From Delphinapterus leucas (Eukaryota; Chordata; Mammalia; Artiodactyla; Monodontidae), in assembly GCF_002288925.2 (NCBI RefSeq), contig NW_022098001.1, positions 10,878,495 to 10,942,494 of the forward strand: a stretch of 64,000 bases of DNA. The letters are read 5' to 3'. The notes under the pieces were generated by a model. The model saw only the letters and a program-made list of their open reading frames with translations. It made no database searches and was not told the origin of the DNA. Each line of letters starts with the position of its first letter. Position 1 is the stretch's first letter. Made by a program: the position numbers and the translations under genes. Positions 11,690 through 22,592 of this stretch are shown piece after piece.

Positions 11690-11900
11690 AGTGGAAGGTG
11701 GAAGGCCTCAGAAGCTAAATTATCTGGGTTCAAGTCCCAGCTCCTCCTTTATACTTATGTTGCCCTGGGCAAGAATAACCATTCAACCAATCTGTGTTTC
11801 AATTTCTTCATCTGTAATAATGCAGCAACTGTGAAAATCAAATGTTCTAGTACATGTAAAATATTTAACAAAGTTCCTAGCATATGGCATGTAGATATTA
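11690..11900 (+). repeat. MIR SINE
   Basis: Forward MIR: box B-like 'gggttcaagtcccagctcct', core 'tgccctgggcaagaataac', 'tttcttcatctgtaataatg' and 'cctagcatatggcatgtag'. Confidence 0.75.
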
Positions 11901-14124
11901 GCTTAAAAAATAAACTTTTAACCCTTTCCAGTTTATACATTGTTTTTAAAAGGATAAAGAAAAGGGCTCTGTTCTTCATTGATAAACAAGTTTATTGGAA
12001 CTTCTAAAGTGCATTAGAGTCTTCTAGTACCCAGATGCATCTTCCATCAAGGGTCTGGCCTGCTCTCAGGTAGTGATTTGCACTGAGAAAAATCATATTC
12101 AATCTTTTAAGTATTTCCTTTCTACCTAGAGCAAAGTAAGTAGGTTAAGCTAAACTCCCCACACCCCCACCCCTTAAGAGTATCCTTTCTATTTTAGGGA
12201 TACTAAGGCCAACATCTTTGGCCCCATTTGTGAAGAACCGTCAGGAAAATTTCAAATTTATGCTTCTAAAGTTTTGCTTCAGTAACGTTTTAGCATTCTG
12301 GTCCTTAAAAATATGAATCATGTAATTGACTTGGTTTCCCAATTTGCTTTGGTCCCAGGAAGTTCAAAATCAAATTTAGAGTTAATAATTGCATAGGATT
12401 CTACGATCTCCATGCTTACATTTCCCTGATCTTATAAAAACTAAAAAGATTTTTTTTTAAGGAAAAGAAAAGAGATACCTGGAGGTATGAGTCCTTCCAC
12501 TATACTTAGAAGGATCTGGTTCCCTATCATGTGTTATTTTTATGTCTTCTCATAGGGTTTGTGTGCGTGTCAAATATGGTGATATGTGTCAAGGGGATTT
12601 GCTGGTCAGGCCCTTGGCCTAGAACCCTGATGGAATCTTTCACATGTGAGTATCACCACCTGAGGAGAAAGGAATCTCTAGGGCATGAGGTTCCTGGGTT
12701 CTGAGATAACCACTGTGCTTCCTCTGGGGGGGAGCCAAGAGAGAGAACACCACATGCCCTTGGCCTTCATGCCTCCTGTCCTCAGCAACCTGTTCAAATC
12801 ATATTTACAAAAAACTGAGTTAGACTGACCCGGCAAGCACCATGCCTTCCAAACCCTGGGTCAGCAGCAGATCAGAATCCCTAAAAAAGCTTATCTATCT
12901 CTCAGTATGTTCCCATTTGTGTTGTTCTATCCATAAGCCACTTTATAGTCTCAATGAAGAAAAAAAGAAGTAGAAGAGAGCAAAGGGAAATAGGGTTTTT
13001 TTAGCGTGATAGAAATGACAGTTGTAACCAAACATTACAAAATAGTGTCATACCCTACCTTTCCACAATAGAAAAACAAGTATTCCATTTTATGAGAAAG
13101 CACTGAAAGCTAATGAGTTCTACAATGTTTCTAGTAGAAAATTCAGTGCCTGCCTGGGTTTAAACCAAGCAACTAGTTGTCTTTTAAATTTTTAAAGAAT
13201 TTTTCCAGGGTGAACTATAACTAGTTGAGTGGAAGCTAAATAAAACCTGATACTAAAGCTCTCAGCTTTTAAAATATTCTCTTTCTAATGTTCCAGTGTA
13301 TACAGACCATGCTGGATGGGGGCAGTTCTGCAGCTGTGCATTTTTTCAGCCTTTCCATTTACCCATGACACGTTTCTTTCCTATTTAAAAAGAAAATATT
13401 CTTAGCAAAAATTTTCAAATGAGAAGACATAATAGCACTTGGAACCAAAAAGCCTTTGATGTTAAAAAACAAGATGTACTGAGGAATCTGAAATGTAGAA
13501 CTGTTTCATTATTAATGCGTCAATGTGCAGATTCATGAGTTCATTCTCTGTTGAACTTTCATAAAGTTTATAAGAAGTTTTTTCTAAAAGCACACCAGCT
13601 GATAACCATAAATCAGTTTCCATGCTTAGAATGTGGTCTTTGAAAATTATGCCTGATATGAATGGACTAATGAACCTGGGCCTTAAGTTTCAACAAGGCT
13701 TTTCGGTTTTGAGGATATGTTATGTGCTTTAACAAGTGAGTAGTGATTTTGGGGTATGATTCAGAATTTGAATGTGGTAGGCATTCACAGAAGTCCAAAC
13801 AACGTTTTTAAAGTTCATAAGGCAAAATTGTTTCACACAAATATGATGAGTTACTAGTTTTTTATGCTTGTTCAATGACTCCTGATGTCCTACCAGTTCC
13901 CCTGACATTTATCCAAAGCAATGATAGTAAATATAATATAATATATACAGATATACACAATATTAGTCTATGGCAACCATATCTAACTTGGCTGAAAGGA
14001 AGCAACACCTTTTTCTGGCAGAAAAGACCTATCCCTACTCTGTCCGATTTGAAGCAAATTCATTTCTTTAGTTCTTCAGGTTATTGTAAAAAGACATGAA
14101 AGCTTATCTCATCTGCAGGTTGGA
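11901..14124. other. Intergenic DNA, nothing recognised
   Basis: About 2.2 kb without a supported gene or a repeat I can name. It is AT-rich, with a G-run at 12727-12732. The reading frame at 13875-14099 has no family features. Confidence 0.5.
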
Positions 14125-14300
14125 ACTCCTCAAAGGTAAGTATCTTTGACGCTATGCCACTGACCTGCTGCGTGACCTTGGGTGAGTCATTTAACTTCCC
14201 CGTAAGTCTCATCTTCTTTATCAGAGAAGGCAGCCTCAGAGGGTTGTGAAAATGAATGTGACACACATGTGAAGCCCTTAGCACACTGCCTCACACCTAG
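14125..14300 (+). repeat. MIR SINE
   Basis: The forward MIR core 'tgcgtgaccttgggtgagtc' is followed by 'catcttctttatcagagaag', 'agggttgtgaaaatgaat' and 'agcccttagcacactgcctc'. Confidence 0.8.
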
Positions 14301-14324
14301 GGAGCACCGGCAACTAGCACTTTC

Positions 14325-14660
14325 TTTAACTCACCAACAAACATCTATTGAACACCAGCTCCGTGCCAGCTTCCATGCCAGGTGTGGAAACACAGGCGAC
14401 CTGGCTCCTGCCCATGAGCTGGTGCTTGTCCCTGGTACAGGGCAGAGATACCAGAGTGCCGAAAGTGTGATAAGAAATATAAAAACAAAGCCCTGTGGAG
14501 TAGGACGAGGAATGCTTCACTGAAGGGATATTCGAACTAGGCCTTGAGGCTTGGGAAGGCAGGAGAGAAAAAAGGGCACTGTGGGGAGCTCAGAGCAGAT
14601 GGAAAGGCAGAGAGACGAGAAAGAATATTTGGTACACCTTCCAGAGTCAAAGAAAGTTTG
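14325..14660 (+). repeat. Ancient interspersed repeat, family not assigned
   Basis: 'catctattgaacaccagctc' and 'cgtgccagcttccatgccag' are followed by 'cctggctcctgcccatgagc'. A related sequence lies at 28885-29130. It is a common old mammalian repeat whose name I cannot give safely. Confidence 0.5.
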
Positions 14661-14666
14661 TGACGC

Positions 14667-14876
14667 TTTTTTTTTTTTTTTTTTTCGGTACGCGGGCTTC
14701 TCACTGCTGTGGCCTCTCCCGTTGCGGAGCACAGGCCCCGGACGCGCAGGCTCAGCGGCCATGGCTCACGGACCCAGCCGCTCCGCGGCATGTGGGATCC
14801 TCCCGGACCGGGGCACGAACCCTCGTCCCCTGCATCGGCAGGCAGATTCTCAACCACTGCGCCACCAGTGAAGCCC
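14667..14876 (-). mobile_element. CHR-2 type SINE inserted in an L1 A-tail
   Basis: Reverse CHR-2 from 'cggtacgcgggcttctca' to 'gccaccagtgaagccc'. T-runs lie on both sides, so it inserted into the reverse-oriented poly(A) tail of the L1 that begins at 14877. The duplication cannot be delimited inside the homopolymer. Confidence 0.92.
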
Positions 14877-15030
14877 TTTTTTTTTTTCTTTTTTTTTTTT
14901 TTTTTTAACATCTCTATTGGAGTATAATTGCTTTACAGTGGTGTGTTAGTTTCTGCTGCATAACAAAGTGAATCAGCTATACATAAACTTATATCCCCAT
15001 ATCTCCTCCCTCTTGCATCTCCCTCCCAGG
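14877..15030 (-). mobile_element. L1 3' end (5'-truncated or interrupted)
   Basis: The reverse complement of the young L1 terminus: T-run, 'ctattggagtataattgc', 'gtgttagtttctgctgca', 'cccatatctcctccctctt'. L1 identity stops near 15030 and the next 300 bp are not L1. Confidence 0.85.
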
Positions 15031-15339
15031 ATCATTTGTCTTGCTTGCTCTCTCTGTCCTGCAATTTAAGAGGTCATGTGGTCTGTTTTGGTTTGGGTTT
15101 TGTTTTCCCAGATCACTGTATCTTATCTAGATTAATTAATTCCAAGTAATATCTGACCTATTTCCTGGTACCTGTGTCTCCCAGTCACACTCAGCTATAC
15201 TCATTTCTATTATTTGATAGTGTCTAGAAGAAATGATTTCTGCAGAGCCTTGCTAAGGTTGGATGTTGGGACAAAGAGGCCAGAGAAAGTGGGTAGAGGG
15301 TTAACAGCAGCATCTAAAGAAATAGGCTTCCCTGCAAAT
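15031..15339. other. Non-L1 block between two L1 pieces
   Basis: About 310 bp of sequence I cannot assign. It replaces the roughly 450 bp of L1 3' UTR expected between the flanking pieces. It may be original flank or filler DNA. Confidence 0.4.
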
Positions 15340-15424
15340 GACCCAATTTCATTCCTTTTTATGGCTGAGTAATATTCCATTGTATGTATGTACCACATCT
15401 TCTTTATCCATTCATCTATCATTG
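15340..15424 (-). mobile_element. L1 ORF2 3' end fragment
   Basis: Reverse complement of the end of L1 ORF2, coding for residues such as '[20 protein letters not shown]'. It stops at an A-run at 15430. It has the same orientation as the 3' end at 14877 and may be part of the same, rearranged copy. Confidence 0.85.
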
Positions 15425-15430
15425 GACATT

Positions 15431-15765
15431 AAAAAAAAAGTCTTAAACTCAGTTCCTCAAATCAACTCACTATTTGCCTTGACTGAAACATTTGTCTTCT
15501 TTTTGTCAGCAGCATTCTTCTCAAGACCTTTGTCATTTTCCACTTTTATTTAAGCCAATTTACAAAGGAGGGGGTATAAAGCATAACAAGGTAGCATAAA
15601 TTAAAAACAAGTGAGAAAAGATAAAACAAAGGGAAAACGAAAGTAGAGAAGCAATCTGGAGCCATGAATCATATTAATAGAAAAACTGCTTACTGTGAAT
15701 TTGGTCCAAAGCTTCCTAGAAGCCAAAGTGAAGAAGGAAACCAGAAACAGTTTACGTTATCTAAC
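15431..15765. other. Intergenic DNA, nothing recognised
   Basis: AT-rich; no gene or named repeat is seen. Confidence 0.4.
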
Positions 15766-16074
15766 AACGCTGTCCAAAATGGTGGCCACTAGCGCTTGAA
15801 ATGTGGATAGCCAAATTGAGATGAACTATGAGTATAAAATACACGTATTACAAAGACTTAGTACAAAATAAAATGTAGACTATCTCTTTAACAATTTTTA
15901 ATATTTATTACATATTGAAATAATATTTTGGATATGTTGGGTTAAAATATCTTATTTAAATTAATTTTACCTGTTTCTCTTCACTTTTTAAAAATATATA
16001 ACTGCTAGAAAATTTAAAATTACATATGTGGCTCACATGTGGTTCACATTATGAATCTATTGGACAGTGCTGGT
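15766..16074. mobile_element. Non-autonomous DNA transposon relic (hAT-like)
   Basis: It opens with 'acaacgctgtccaaaa' and closes with 'ttggacagtgctgg', which are imperfect inverted termini. Inside are 'ggtggccactagc' and 'acatgtggttcac', typical of an old MER-type family with the start 'cagtgctgtccaat'. Class assignment is by recall. Confidence 0.6.
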
Positions 16075-16094
16075 CTGTAAGATAAGAGCTTTCA

Positions 16095-16330
16095 TTAACT
16101 GATGAATGGATAAAGTGTGTTGTATCCATACCAGGGATACATACACCTGGTTATGGTTCAGCAAGAAAAAGGAATGAAATAATGGGCACAGGGGGTTTTC
16201 GTGGGGGTGATGTAAAGGTTCTAAAATTTGGGGTAATGATTGCATAACTCTGTGACTATATTAAAAACTAATGAATTATAAGCTTTTTAAAAATGAATGT
16301 GTTATATTTAGTTATGTTATAATCATAAAA
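16095..16330 (+). repeat. Old L1 (L1M-type) 3' fragment
   Basis: 'actgatgaatggataaagtg' and 'agcaagaaaaaggaatgaaa' match the end of L1 ORF2. 'gtaatgattgcataactctg' and 'taaaaactaatgaattata' match old 3' UTRs. Strongly diverged. Confidence 0.6.
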
Positions 16331-16529
16331 TAAAAGTTTTTGAAATTCAGGGAAGAAAAAAGACAAAAGCATACTCTATCGCTCAGAAGAAACGCAATCA
16401 TTCTTAGTACCTAGATAAGAAGTATCTCTCTAAGGGGACCATTGGAAAGCACACATTAATATTCAATTTGATATCAGTATTCATTATCAATATTCTCAGA
16501 GTAAACAGAGGGTTGACTTTTGCAGGTCT

Positions 16530-17375
16530 GTGCGGTGTTTTCAATATTTGTCAATGGCATCACACACACTCAATTCAGTAAACACCTACATGCTAATGGC
16601 TCCCGAATCCCTTCCTTCAGCCCAGACTTCTCCTTATAAATGCCACACCCAGGCATTCTTAATGCCACACGCGTACCTCAAGTTCAGCATGCCCAAACAC
16701 TGTTGCCCCTGCATTTTCTGTCCCGTTGGTGCTACATCTACCGTCCAGTCGCCGGTGCTAGAAGCCTGGGAGTCCTTGAATCACCACTGTCTTCCACCCC
16801 ACACCACCCTCTGCCAATTCAGCCTTCCAAACGGCTCTCAAATCTGTGTCCTCATCTCCATTTTCTCTCCGCGGCTGCCCCTCAGTCTTCTGTCATTTGC
16901 TGCCCAGACGATTGCAGAGGCCCCTGAACTGGTCTCTGCTCCAGGTTTGTTCCCCTCAAGTCACCGCCCCCCCCATCTGCTGGCACCATCAATCCAGAAT
17001 GCAATGGAGTTCCATCACCCATGGGATAGCGTTCATTAAAGCAAACATGTCCTCTAAGACCAGAGCCCTGCCTCCCTCTCCCTTCCCGGCTCTGAATACT
17101 CCTTCAAGTGACCTATGGCTCCTGCCCACCCCTCCTGAAATTGAAGTGGCCAACTCCTGCTCATCCTGGCAACTCTGCTCAGGGATAGCACCTCTGGGTG
17201 CCCACATACATATCGCGATCACCACACTTTCCAGATTGTATTGCAGCAGCCACTTCTTCTGTATCTCCCACCAACTAAGCTACCTGAGGGCCAGTTCTGT
17301 GCCCATGTTTTCCTCATCTCTGTAGCACCAGCACAGGCCCCAGCATAGTGATGCTTAATATATGCTTGTTGAATA
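16530..17375 (+). repeat. L2 LINE relic
   Basis: The C-rich L2 coding remnant is visible: 'caagttcagcatgcccaaac', 'gggagtccttgaatcacca', 'gaactggtctctgctccag'. It ends with 'atgcttaatatatgcttgtt' and 'gaataaggg'. The three overlapping frames of 95-169 codons here are relic noise. Confidence 0.65.
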
Positions 17376-18589
17376 AGGGATAAGCCACAGGTAACAGAAA
17401 TGTGATTTAAATTTGAGATCTAAGCAAATGGCTAAGAAATCGTAGAAGCCCAATTTTTAGGTGCTAAATATCCTTGCTCATCTCCATGAGAACATGGGTT
17501 ATGTCTGTTTTGCTCATCACAGTGTCTCCAATTTGTATTCAGCATTTGCTGGACAGGTGGATGGGAAGATAAGCGACTGAATGAACAAAGATACAGGCAG
17601 AGAAATGAACTGAAAACAAACTGCTTTCATGAGAATAGGCCTGACATTCACAAATTTATATCTGTGTCATCTGCCAAACCTGAGTCAGTACTCGGTATTC
17701 AATATTTCGGAACCTGGGGAAGCACTGATTTTTCCCTTGAGCAAATAATTATCTGATCGGATGTGAGAATTTAGGTGACAAATACCGCTGAATTCCCTGC
17801 ACTCAACTATACTATAAGGCCTGAAAGAATACACCCCAGTTTCTAAAGGGGGAGACGTGAACTTCTTTATTATCCTTATGTAGTGAAAATGGTCACATCT
17901 CTGGAGTTCTAGATGCTCTGATTCATACAAACAGACTGAAGCAAATCACATCTGCTTTACAAAAATATGAAAAACAGAACAGAGTCTTTCTGTTTTTTTG
18001 GTTTTTTGTCCCAATAATTCTGTTGTCAATGGTATAAAAATCTGTATGGAAAGCAAAGGATGTCTATGCTTTTCAGAAGAGTCTCAGGGCTTCCTGGATC
18101 ATGAGGAACCAACCACAGTATGAAAAAGTGCTTTAGAAAATAAAACATTCGGTCGATGTGTTGAGAAAATAAAAATGTACTTGTAAGCAGTAAAGCTCGA
18201 GCAATACTATATATTTTGCTACCAGTTTATTTTTATTATATAAATTTGCTATATGTGTGATTAATATGCAAAATCAAGCATTGATGACAGACCATCACCA
18301 CTACACAAAGGTAGTGAAGAAGATATTATCTGTAATACTCCTAAAATGCAAACCTGAAGGGTGAGTTTAATGGTAAGAAATTCCCAGTCAGCTTAACACA
18401 TTCAAGTATAGGAGCCAGACATTCTGCTTTGTCCTTATTCCCACTCTTTCACCCAAACCCTGATGAAAAAGTGGAGGCCCTTAAGTAAAGCACCTTTCTT
18501 GGTGGTTTGATCTACCATTTCTGGAAACATCATCAGTGCTAACATTTACTCAGAAAACATTCAGGGAAACTGGGTTCTAGACACTTATG
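17376..18589. other. Intergenic DNA, mostly unrecognised
   Basis: No gene. A weak L2-like tail ('gaacatgggttatgtctgtt', 'tttgctcatcacagtgtctc') runs at 17480-17590; the rest is unassigned. Confidence 0.45.
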
Positions 18590-19265
18590 ATATTCAGATG
18601 ACTGGAACACAGTCCACACTGCAGCTAGAAACATACCTGCAATCTCAGAGCTGAAATGAAAGCTAACAGAGGAACGTATTAGGGGCTTCAGGAGCTTGGA
18701 GAACTGGCAAGGGGGGGGTTTCTGTGCTAGTTTAGGGAAAGGGGCTGAATTTTCACAGAGGATTGGCAATGGAGAGGAGAGGGCAAATCCAAGAACTATT
18801 TGGGAGATTGAACCATTGGGGGTGGTGGACTAAATGGATCCAGGGGGTAAAAAAGAGTGAGAGGGTCAAAGAGAGCACTGAGGACCCCAGGTTGGGTCAC
18901 CCCAAAACAGTGATACAGTCCATTTGGTTAGGAATGGATTTGAAGGGTAGGATAATGAGATCAGATTTGGACATGATGAATTTTTGAAGCCTATGAGATA
19001 CCCAGGAGGAGGCATCCTGAAGACAGTTGGAAGCATGACCCTGGGGCTGGAAGAGAGAGGTTGGCCTGGAGATGAAGACTTCTGTTGTCAGGTAGAAGAG
19101 TGGACAAAAAGAACTCTGAAGATTGTGCCAAGTGAGGAGGCAAACGGAGAGGACTAAGGATAAAACCCTGGGGCAGGCAGGGCAAGAGGAACATCCAGCA
19201 GGTTTTATAGTAGGCAAGGAGGCATGAGGGGGAACTGGGCACCTAGAGAGGAGGAACTTCAAGGA
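18590..19265 (-). repeat. L2 LINE relic (reverse)
   Basis: It reads as the complement of L2 coding DNA: 'aatgagatcagatttggaca', 'tgaagcctatgagataccca' and 'gaagacagttggaagcatg'. Frames on the minus strand here (18897-19262) are remnants. Confidence 0.5.
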
Positions 19266-19394
19266 GGAGATTCCCCATCACTTGTTGTAGCACATAGCAG
19301 ATGCTTAAGAAATGTGTGGTTAACAAATAAATGTGGTCAGTAACTACTGAGTTTACACCTGACTCTAAAGCAAACCTTTATGTTTGTGTTCACT

Positions 19395-19510
19395 TATACT
19401 ACAGTGGTTACAACAGTTGGCTTTGGAGCCAGAAAGAAGTGGGCTGGAGCCCAGCTCTGCCACTTTCCAGTTGGGTGGCCTTGGACAAGGTACCCAGTCC
19501 TCAAAAGAAG
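19395..19510 (+). repeat. MIR SINE fragment
   Basis: Forward MIR 5' half: 'acagtggttacaacagttgg', 'ctttggagccagaaagaa', 'cagctctgccactttcc', 'ggtggccttggacaag'. Confidence 0.75.
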
Positions 19511-19559
19511 AAAATATGACTCACCTTGCTAATTGATCATTAGTGGGGTATGGCTAAAT

Positions 19560-19920
19560 AAACTCAGGTACAAGCACACTGGGGGATACTAGGAGCAGCT
19601 ACCAAGAATGAGACTGATTTTTATGAACTGACATGAAAAAAATTCTCTGAGTGATATTGAGGCATTACCAGAATGGAGCAATTTACAAAACCACTCTTCA
19701 ATTCTCCAGGTACAAAGATCTGTATATAAATTAACAGGAAGTTCTGGAGGATATATACCAATGCAATAATAGCAGTTGCTCTAAGGAGGGGACTGAGGTG
19801 GGAGGGTCATGTGGGCTTTGAGTTCTCCCTATATGGTTTGATTTTTTAATGACAAATTTATTCAACTAATACTTGTATAGTTACAAATTAATTCAGTTTA
19901 AAAATAAATTTTAAAAATTA
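19560..19920 (+). repeat. Old L1 (L1M-type) 3' fragment
   Basis: The pattern of an old L1 tail region: 'tgatattgaggcattaccag', 'caaagatctgtatataaatt', 'agcagttgctctaaggagg' and an A-rich end at 19900-19920. Confidence 0.5.
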
Positions 19921-20044
19921 TCTATCCTATAGTGTTGTAGTGAAGACTAATATGAGACAATGACTATAAGTCTCATTGCCTGGCACAAAGGGTGCTTTTG
20001 TTATACTGTACCTGGTAAGGATTCCTAAAAAAGGCAATGGGAAC

Positions 20045-20098
20045 AAACATTCCTGAGTACGGACTCTGTGCCCTGCACCGTCTTTAAAAGACCCTCTT
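20045..20098 (-). repeat. MIR SINE, left part of a split copy
   Basis: The reverse MIR start 'acattcctgagtacggactc' and 'tgccctgcaccgtctttaa' is interrupted by a CHR-2 SINE. It resumes at 20311-20334 ('gacacactattt') and is then cut by the L1. Its far end reappears at 26123 ('ctgtctgactccaaagtcct'). About 100 bp of the middle is missing. Confidence 0.65.
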
Positions 20099-20310
20099 TT
20101 TTTTTTTTTTTTTTTTTTGTGGTACGCGGGCCTCTCACTGTTGTGGCCTCTCCCGTTGCGGAGCACAGGCTCTGGACGCGCAGGCCCAGCGGCCATGGCT
20201 CAAGGGCCCAGCCGCTCTGTGGCATGTGGGATCTTCCCGGACTGGGGCACGAACCCGTGTCCCCTGCATCGGCAGGCGGACTCTCAACCACTGCGCCACC
20301 AGGGAAGCCC
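20099..20310 (-). mobile_element. CHR-2 type SINE
   Basis: Reverse CHR-2 with a 19-base T-run and a complete body to 'ccaccagggaagccc'. It is flanked by a perfect 14-bp duplication, taaaagaccctctt, at 20085-20098 and 20311-20324. It is inserted in the MIR just left of the large L1. Confidence 0.96.
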
Positions 20311-21376
20311 TAAAAGACCCTCTTGACACACTATTTTTTTGGAGGTTGGAGACTAGATGGCAGAGTAGAAGGACTTGAGCGCGCCCCTTCTCATGAAAAT
20401 GCCAAAATCACAACTAACTGCTCAACAACCACTGACAAAAAAGACTGGAACCTACGAAAAAGGATACTCTACACCCAAAGACAAATAAGAAGTCACAGTG
20501 AGACAGTAGGAGGCGTGAATTCAGGATATAATCAAATCCCATACTCGCCAGGTGGGCAACCCAAACTGGAAAATAATTATGTCACATAGGTTCTCCCATA
20601 GGAGTGAGAGTTCTGAACGCCACATCAGGCTCCCCAGTCTGGGGGGTCTGGCATTGGGAGGGGGATCCCCCAGAGCATTTGGCTTTGAAGCCAGTGGGGC
20701 TTGATCACAGGAACTTCACAGGACTGGGGGAAACAGAAACTCCACTCTTGGAGGGCACACACAAGCTCTCATGTGCACCGAGACCCAGGGAAAAAGCAGT
20801 GACTCCATAGAGGCCTGGTTCAGACCTACCTGCCGGTCTTGGAGGGTCTCCTGGGGAGGCAGGAAGTGGCCGTGGCTCACTGTGGGGACAAGGACACTGG
20901 TGGCAGAGGTAACAGGGAGTACTCATTGGCATGTGAGCTCTCCTCGGCCACAATTTTGTCACCAAGACGTGGCCCCACCCAACAGCCCTTAGGTTCCAAT
21001 GGTGAGATGCCTCAGGCCAAACAATGAACAGCGTGGGAACACAGCCCCACCAATCTGCAGACAGGCTGCTTAAAGTCTCCTTGAGCCCACAGCCACCTTT
21101 AAACAGACCCTTGACACAGCTCTGCGCACCAGAGGGACAAGACCCAGCTCTACCCAACAGTGGGTAGACACCAATCCCTCCCACCAGGAAGCCTGCACAA
21201 GCCTCTGAGACCAGTCTCACCCACCAGGGGGCAGACACCAGAAGCAAGAGAAACTACAATCCTGCAGACTGTGGAATGGAGATCACAAACAGAGAAAGCT
21301 GGACAAAATGAGACAGCAGAGGAATATATTCCGAATGTAGGAACAAGATGAAACTCCAGAAGAACAACTAAGTGAA

Positions 21377-22190
21377 GTGGAGATAGGCAATACACCCAGA
21401 AAAGAATTCAGAGTAATGATAGAAAAGATGATCCAAGATCTCGGAAAAAGAATGAAGGCACAAACTGAGAAGATACAAGAAATGTTTAATAAAGAGCTAG
21501 AAGATATAAAGAACAAACAAACAGAGGTGAACAATATAATAACTGAAATGAAAACTACACTAGAAGGAATGAATAGCAGAATAAATGAGGCAGAAGAATG
21601 GAAGTGAGCTGGAAGACAGAGTGGTGGAAACCACTGCTGCAGAACAGAATAAAGAAGAATGAAAAGAAATGAATACAGTTTCAGAGACCTCTGGGACAAC
21701 ATTAAATATACCAACATTCATATTATAGGGGTCCCAGAAGGAGAGAGAAAGGGCCTGAGAAAATATTTGAAGAGATAATAGCTGAAAACTTTCCTAACAT
21801 GGGAAAGGAAACAGTCACCAAGTCCAGGAAGCACAGGGAGTCCCATAAAAGATAAACCCAAGGAGGAACACACCAAGACACAATCAAATTGACAAAAATT
21901 AAAGACAGAGAAAATATTAAAAGCAACAAGGGAAAAGCAACAAATAACGTACAAGGGAATCCCCATAAGGTTATCAGCTGATTTTTCAGCAGAAACTCTG
22001 CAGGCCAGAAAGGAGTGGAATGATGTATTTGAAGTGATGAAAGGGAAAACCCTACAACCAAGAATACTCTACCCAGCAAGGCTCTTGCTCAGATTCAACA
22101 GAAAATTCAAAGGCTTCATAGACAAGCAAAAGCTAAAAGCATTTAGTACCACCAAACCAGCTTTACAAGAAATGCTAAAGGGTCTTCTCT
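21377..22190 (+). pseudogene. L1 ORF1 remnant (RNA-binding protein)
   Basis: L1 ORF1 encodes a trimeric coiled-coil RNA-binding chaperone that coats L1 RNA. Here the open segment 21377-21607 keeps a heptad-rich coiled coil (MIEKMIQDLGKRMKAQTEKI). Downstream the RNA-binding region survives only in pieces across changing frames: IFEEIIAENFPNM near 21760 and an 'agactctacccag'-type segment near 22070. Stops begin at 21605. It ends with the typical 'aagggtcttctctag' near 22190. Confidence 0.85.
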
Positions 22191-22451
22191 AGGAGGAAAA
22201 GAAAAGGCCACAACGAGAAACAAGAAAATTACAAATGGGAAAGTGCACCAGTAAAGGCAAACATACAGCAAAGGTAGGAAACCATCCACACAAAAATATG
22301 ATATCAAAACCAGCAATTGTGAGAAGAGGACAGTAAAAATGCAGGATATTGGAAATGCATTTGAAATTAAAACAATCTTGTATATATATAGAGAGAGAGA
22401 AACTGTGACATCAAAACCTTATGGGAACCACAAACCAAAAATCTACAATAG

Positions 22452-22476
22452 ACACACACACACACACACACACACA
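22452..22476. repeat. (CA)n microsatellite in the L1 spacer
   Basis: About 12 CA units between the L1 ORF1 and ORF2 remnants. Confidence 0.9.
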
Positions 22477-22592
22477 AAAGAAAGCAATTCAAACACAACA
22501 CTCAAGACAGTCATCAAATCACAAGAGAAGAGAACAAAAGAAGAAGAGAAGAAAAAAGACCTACCAAAAAAAAATCCAAAACAATTAACAAA

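Noticed and set aside
14537..14911. Frames of 80-124 codons at CHR-2 SINEs (also 4294-4555, 20025-20326, 34079-34487, 44929-45428)
   Set aside because: They are the SINE body read in different frames; the same protein text recurs at each copy.
16530..17325. Overlapping 95-169 codon frames
   Set aside because: They overlap in different frames within an L2 relic and lack conserved motifs.
20705..21247. 180-codon minus-strand frame
   Set aside because: It is antisense to the L1 5' UTR and has no known domain.
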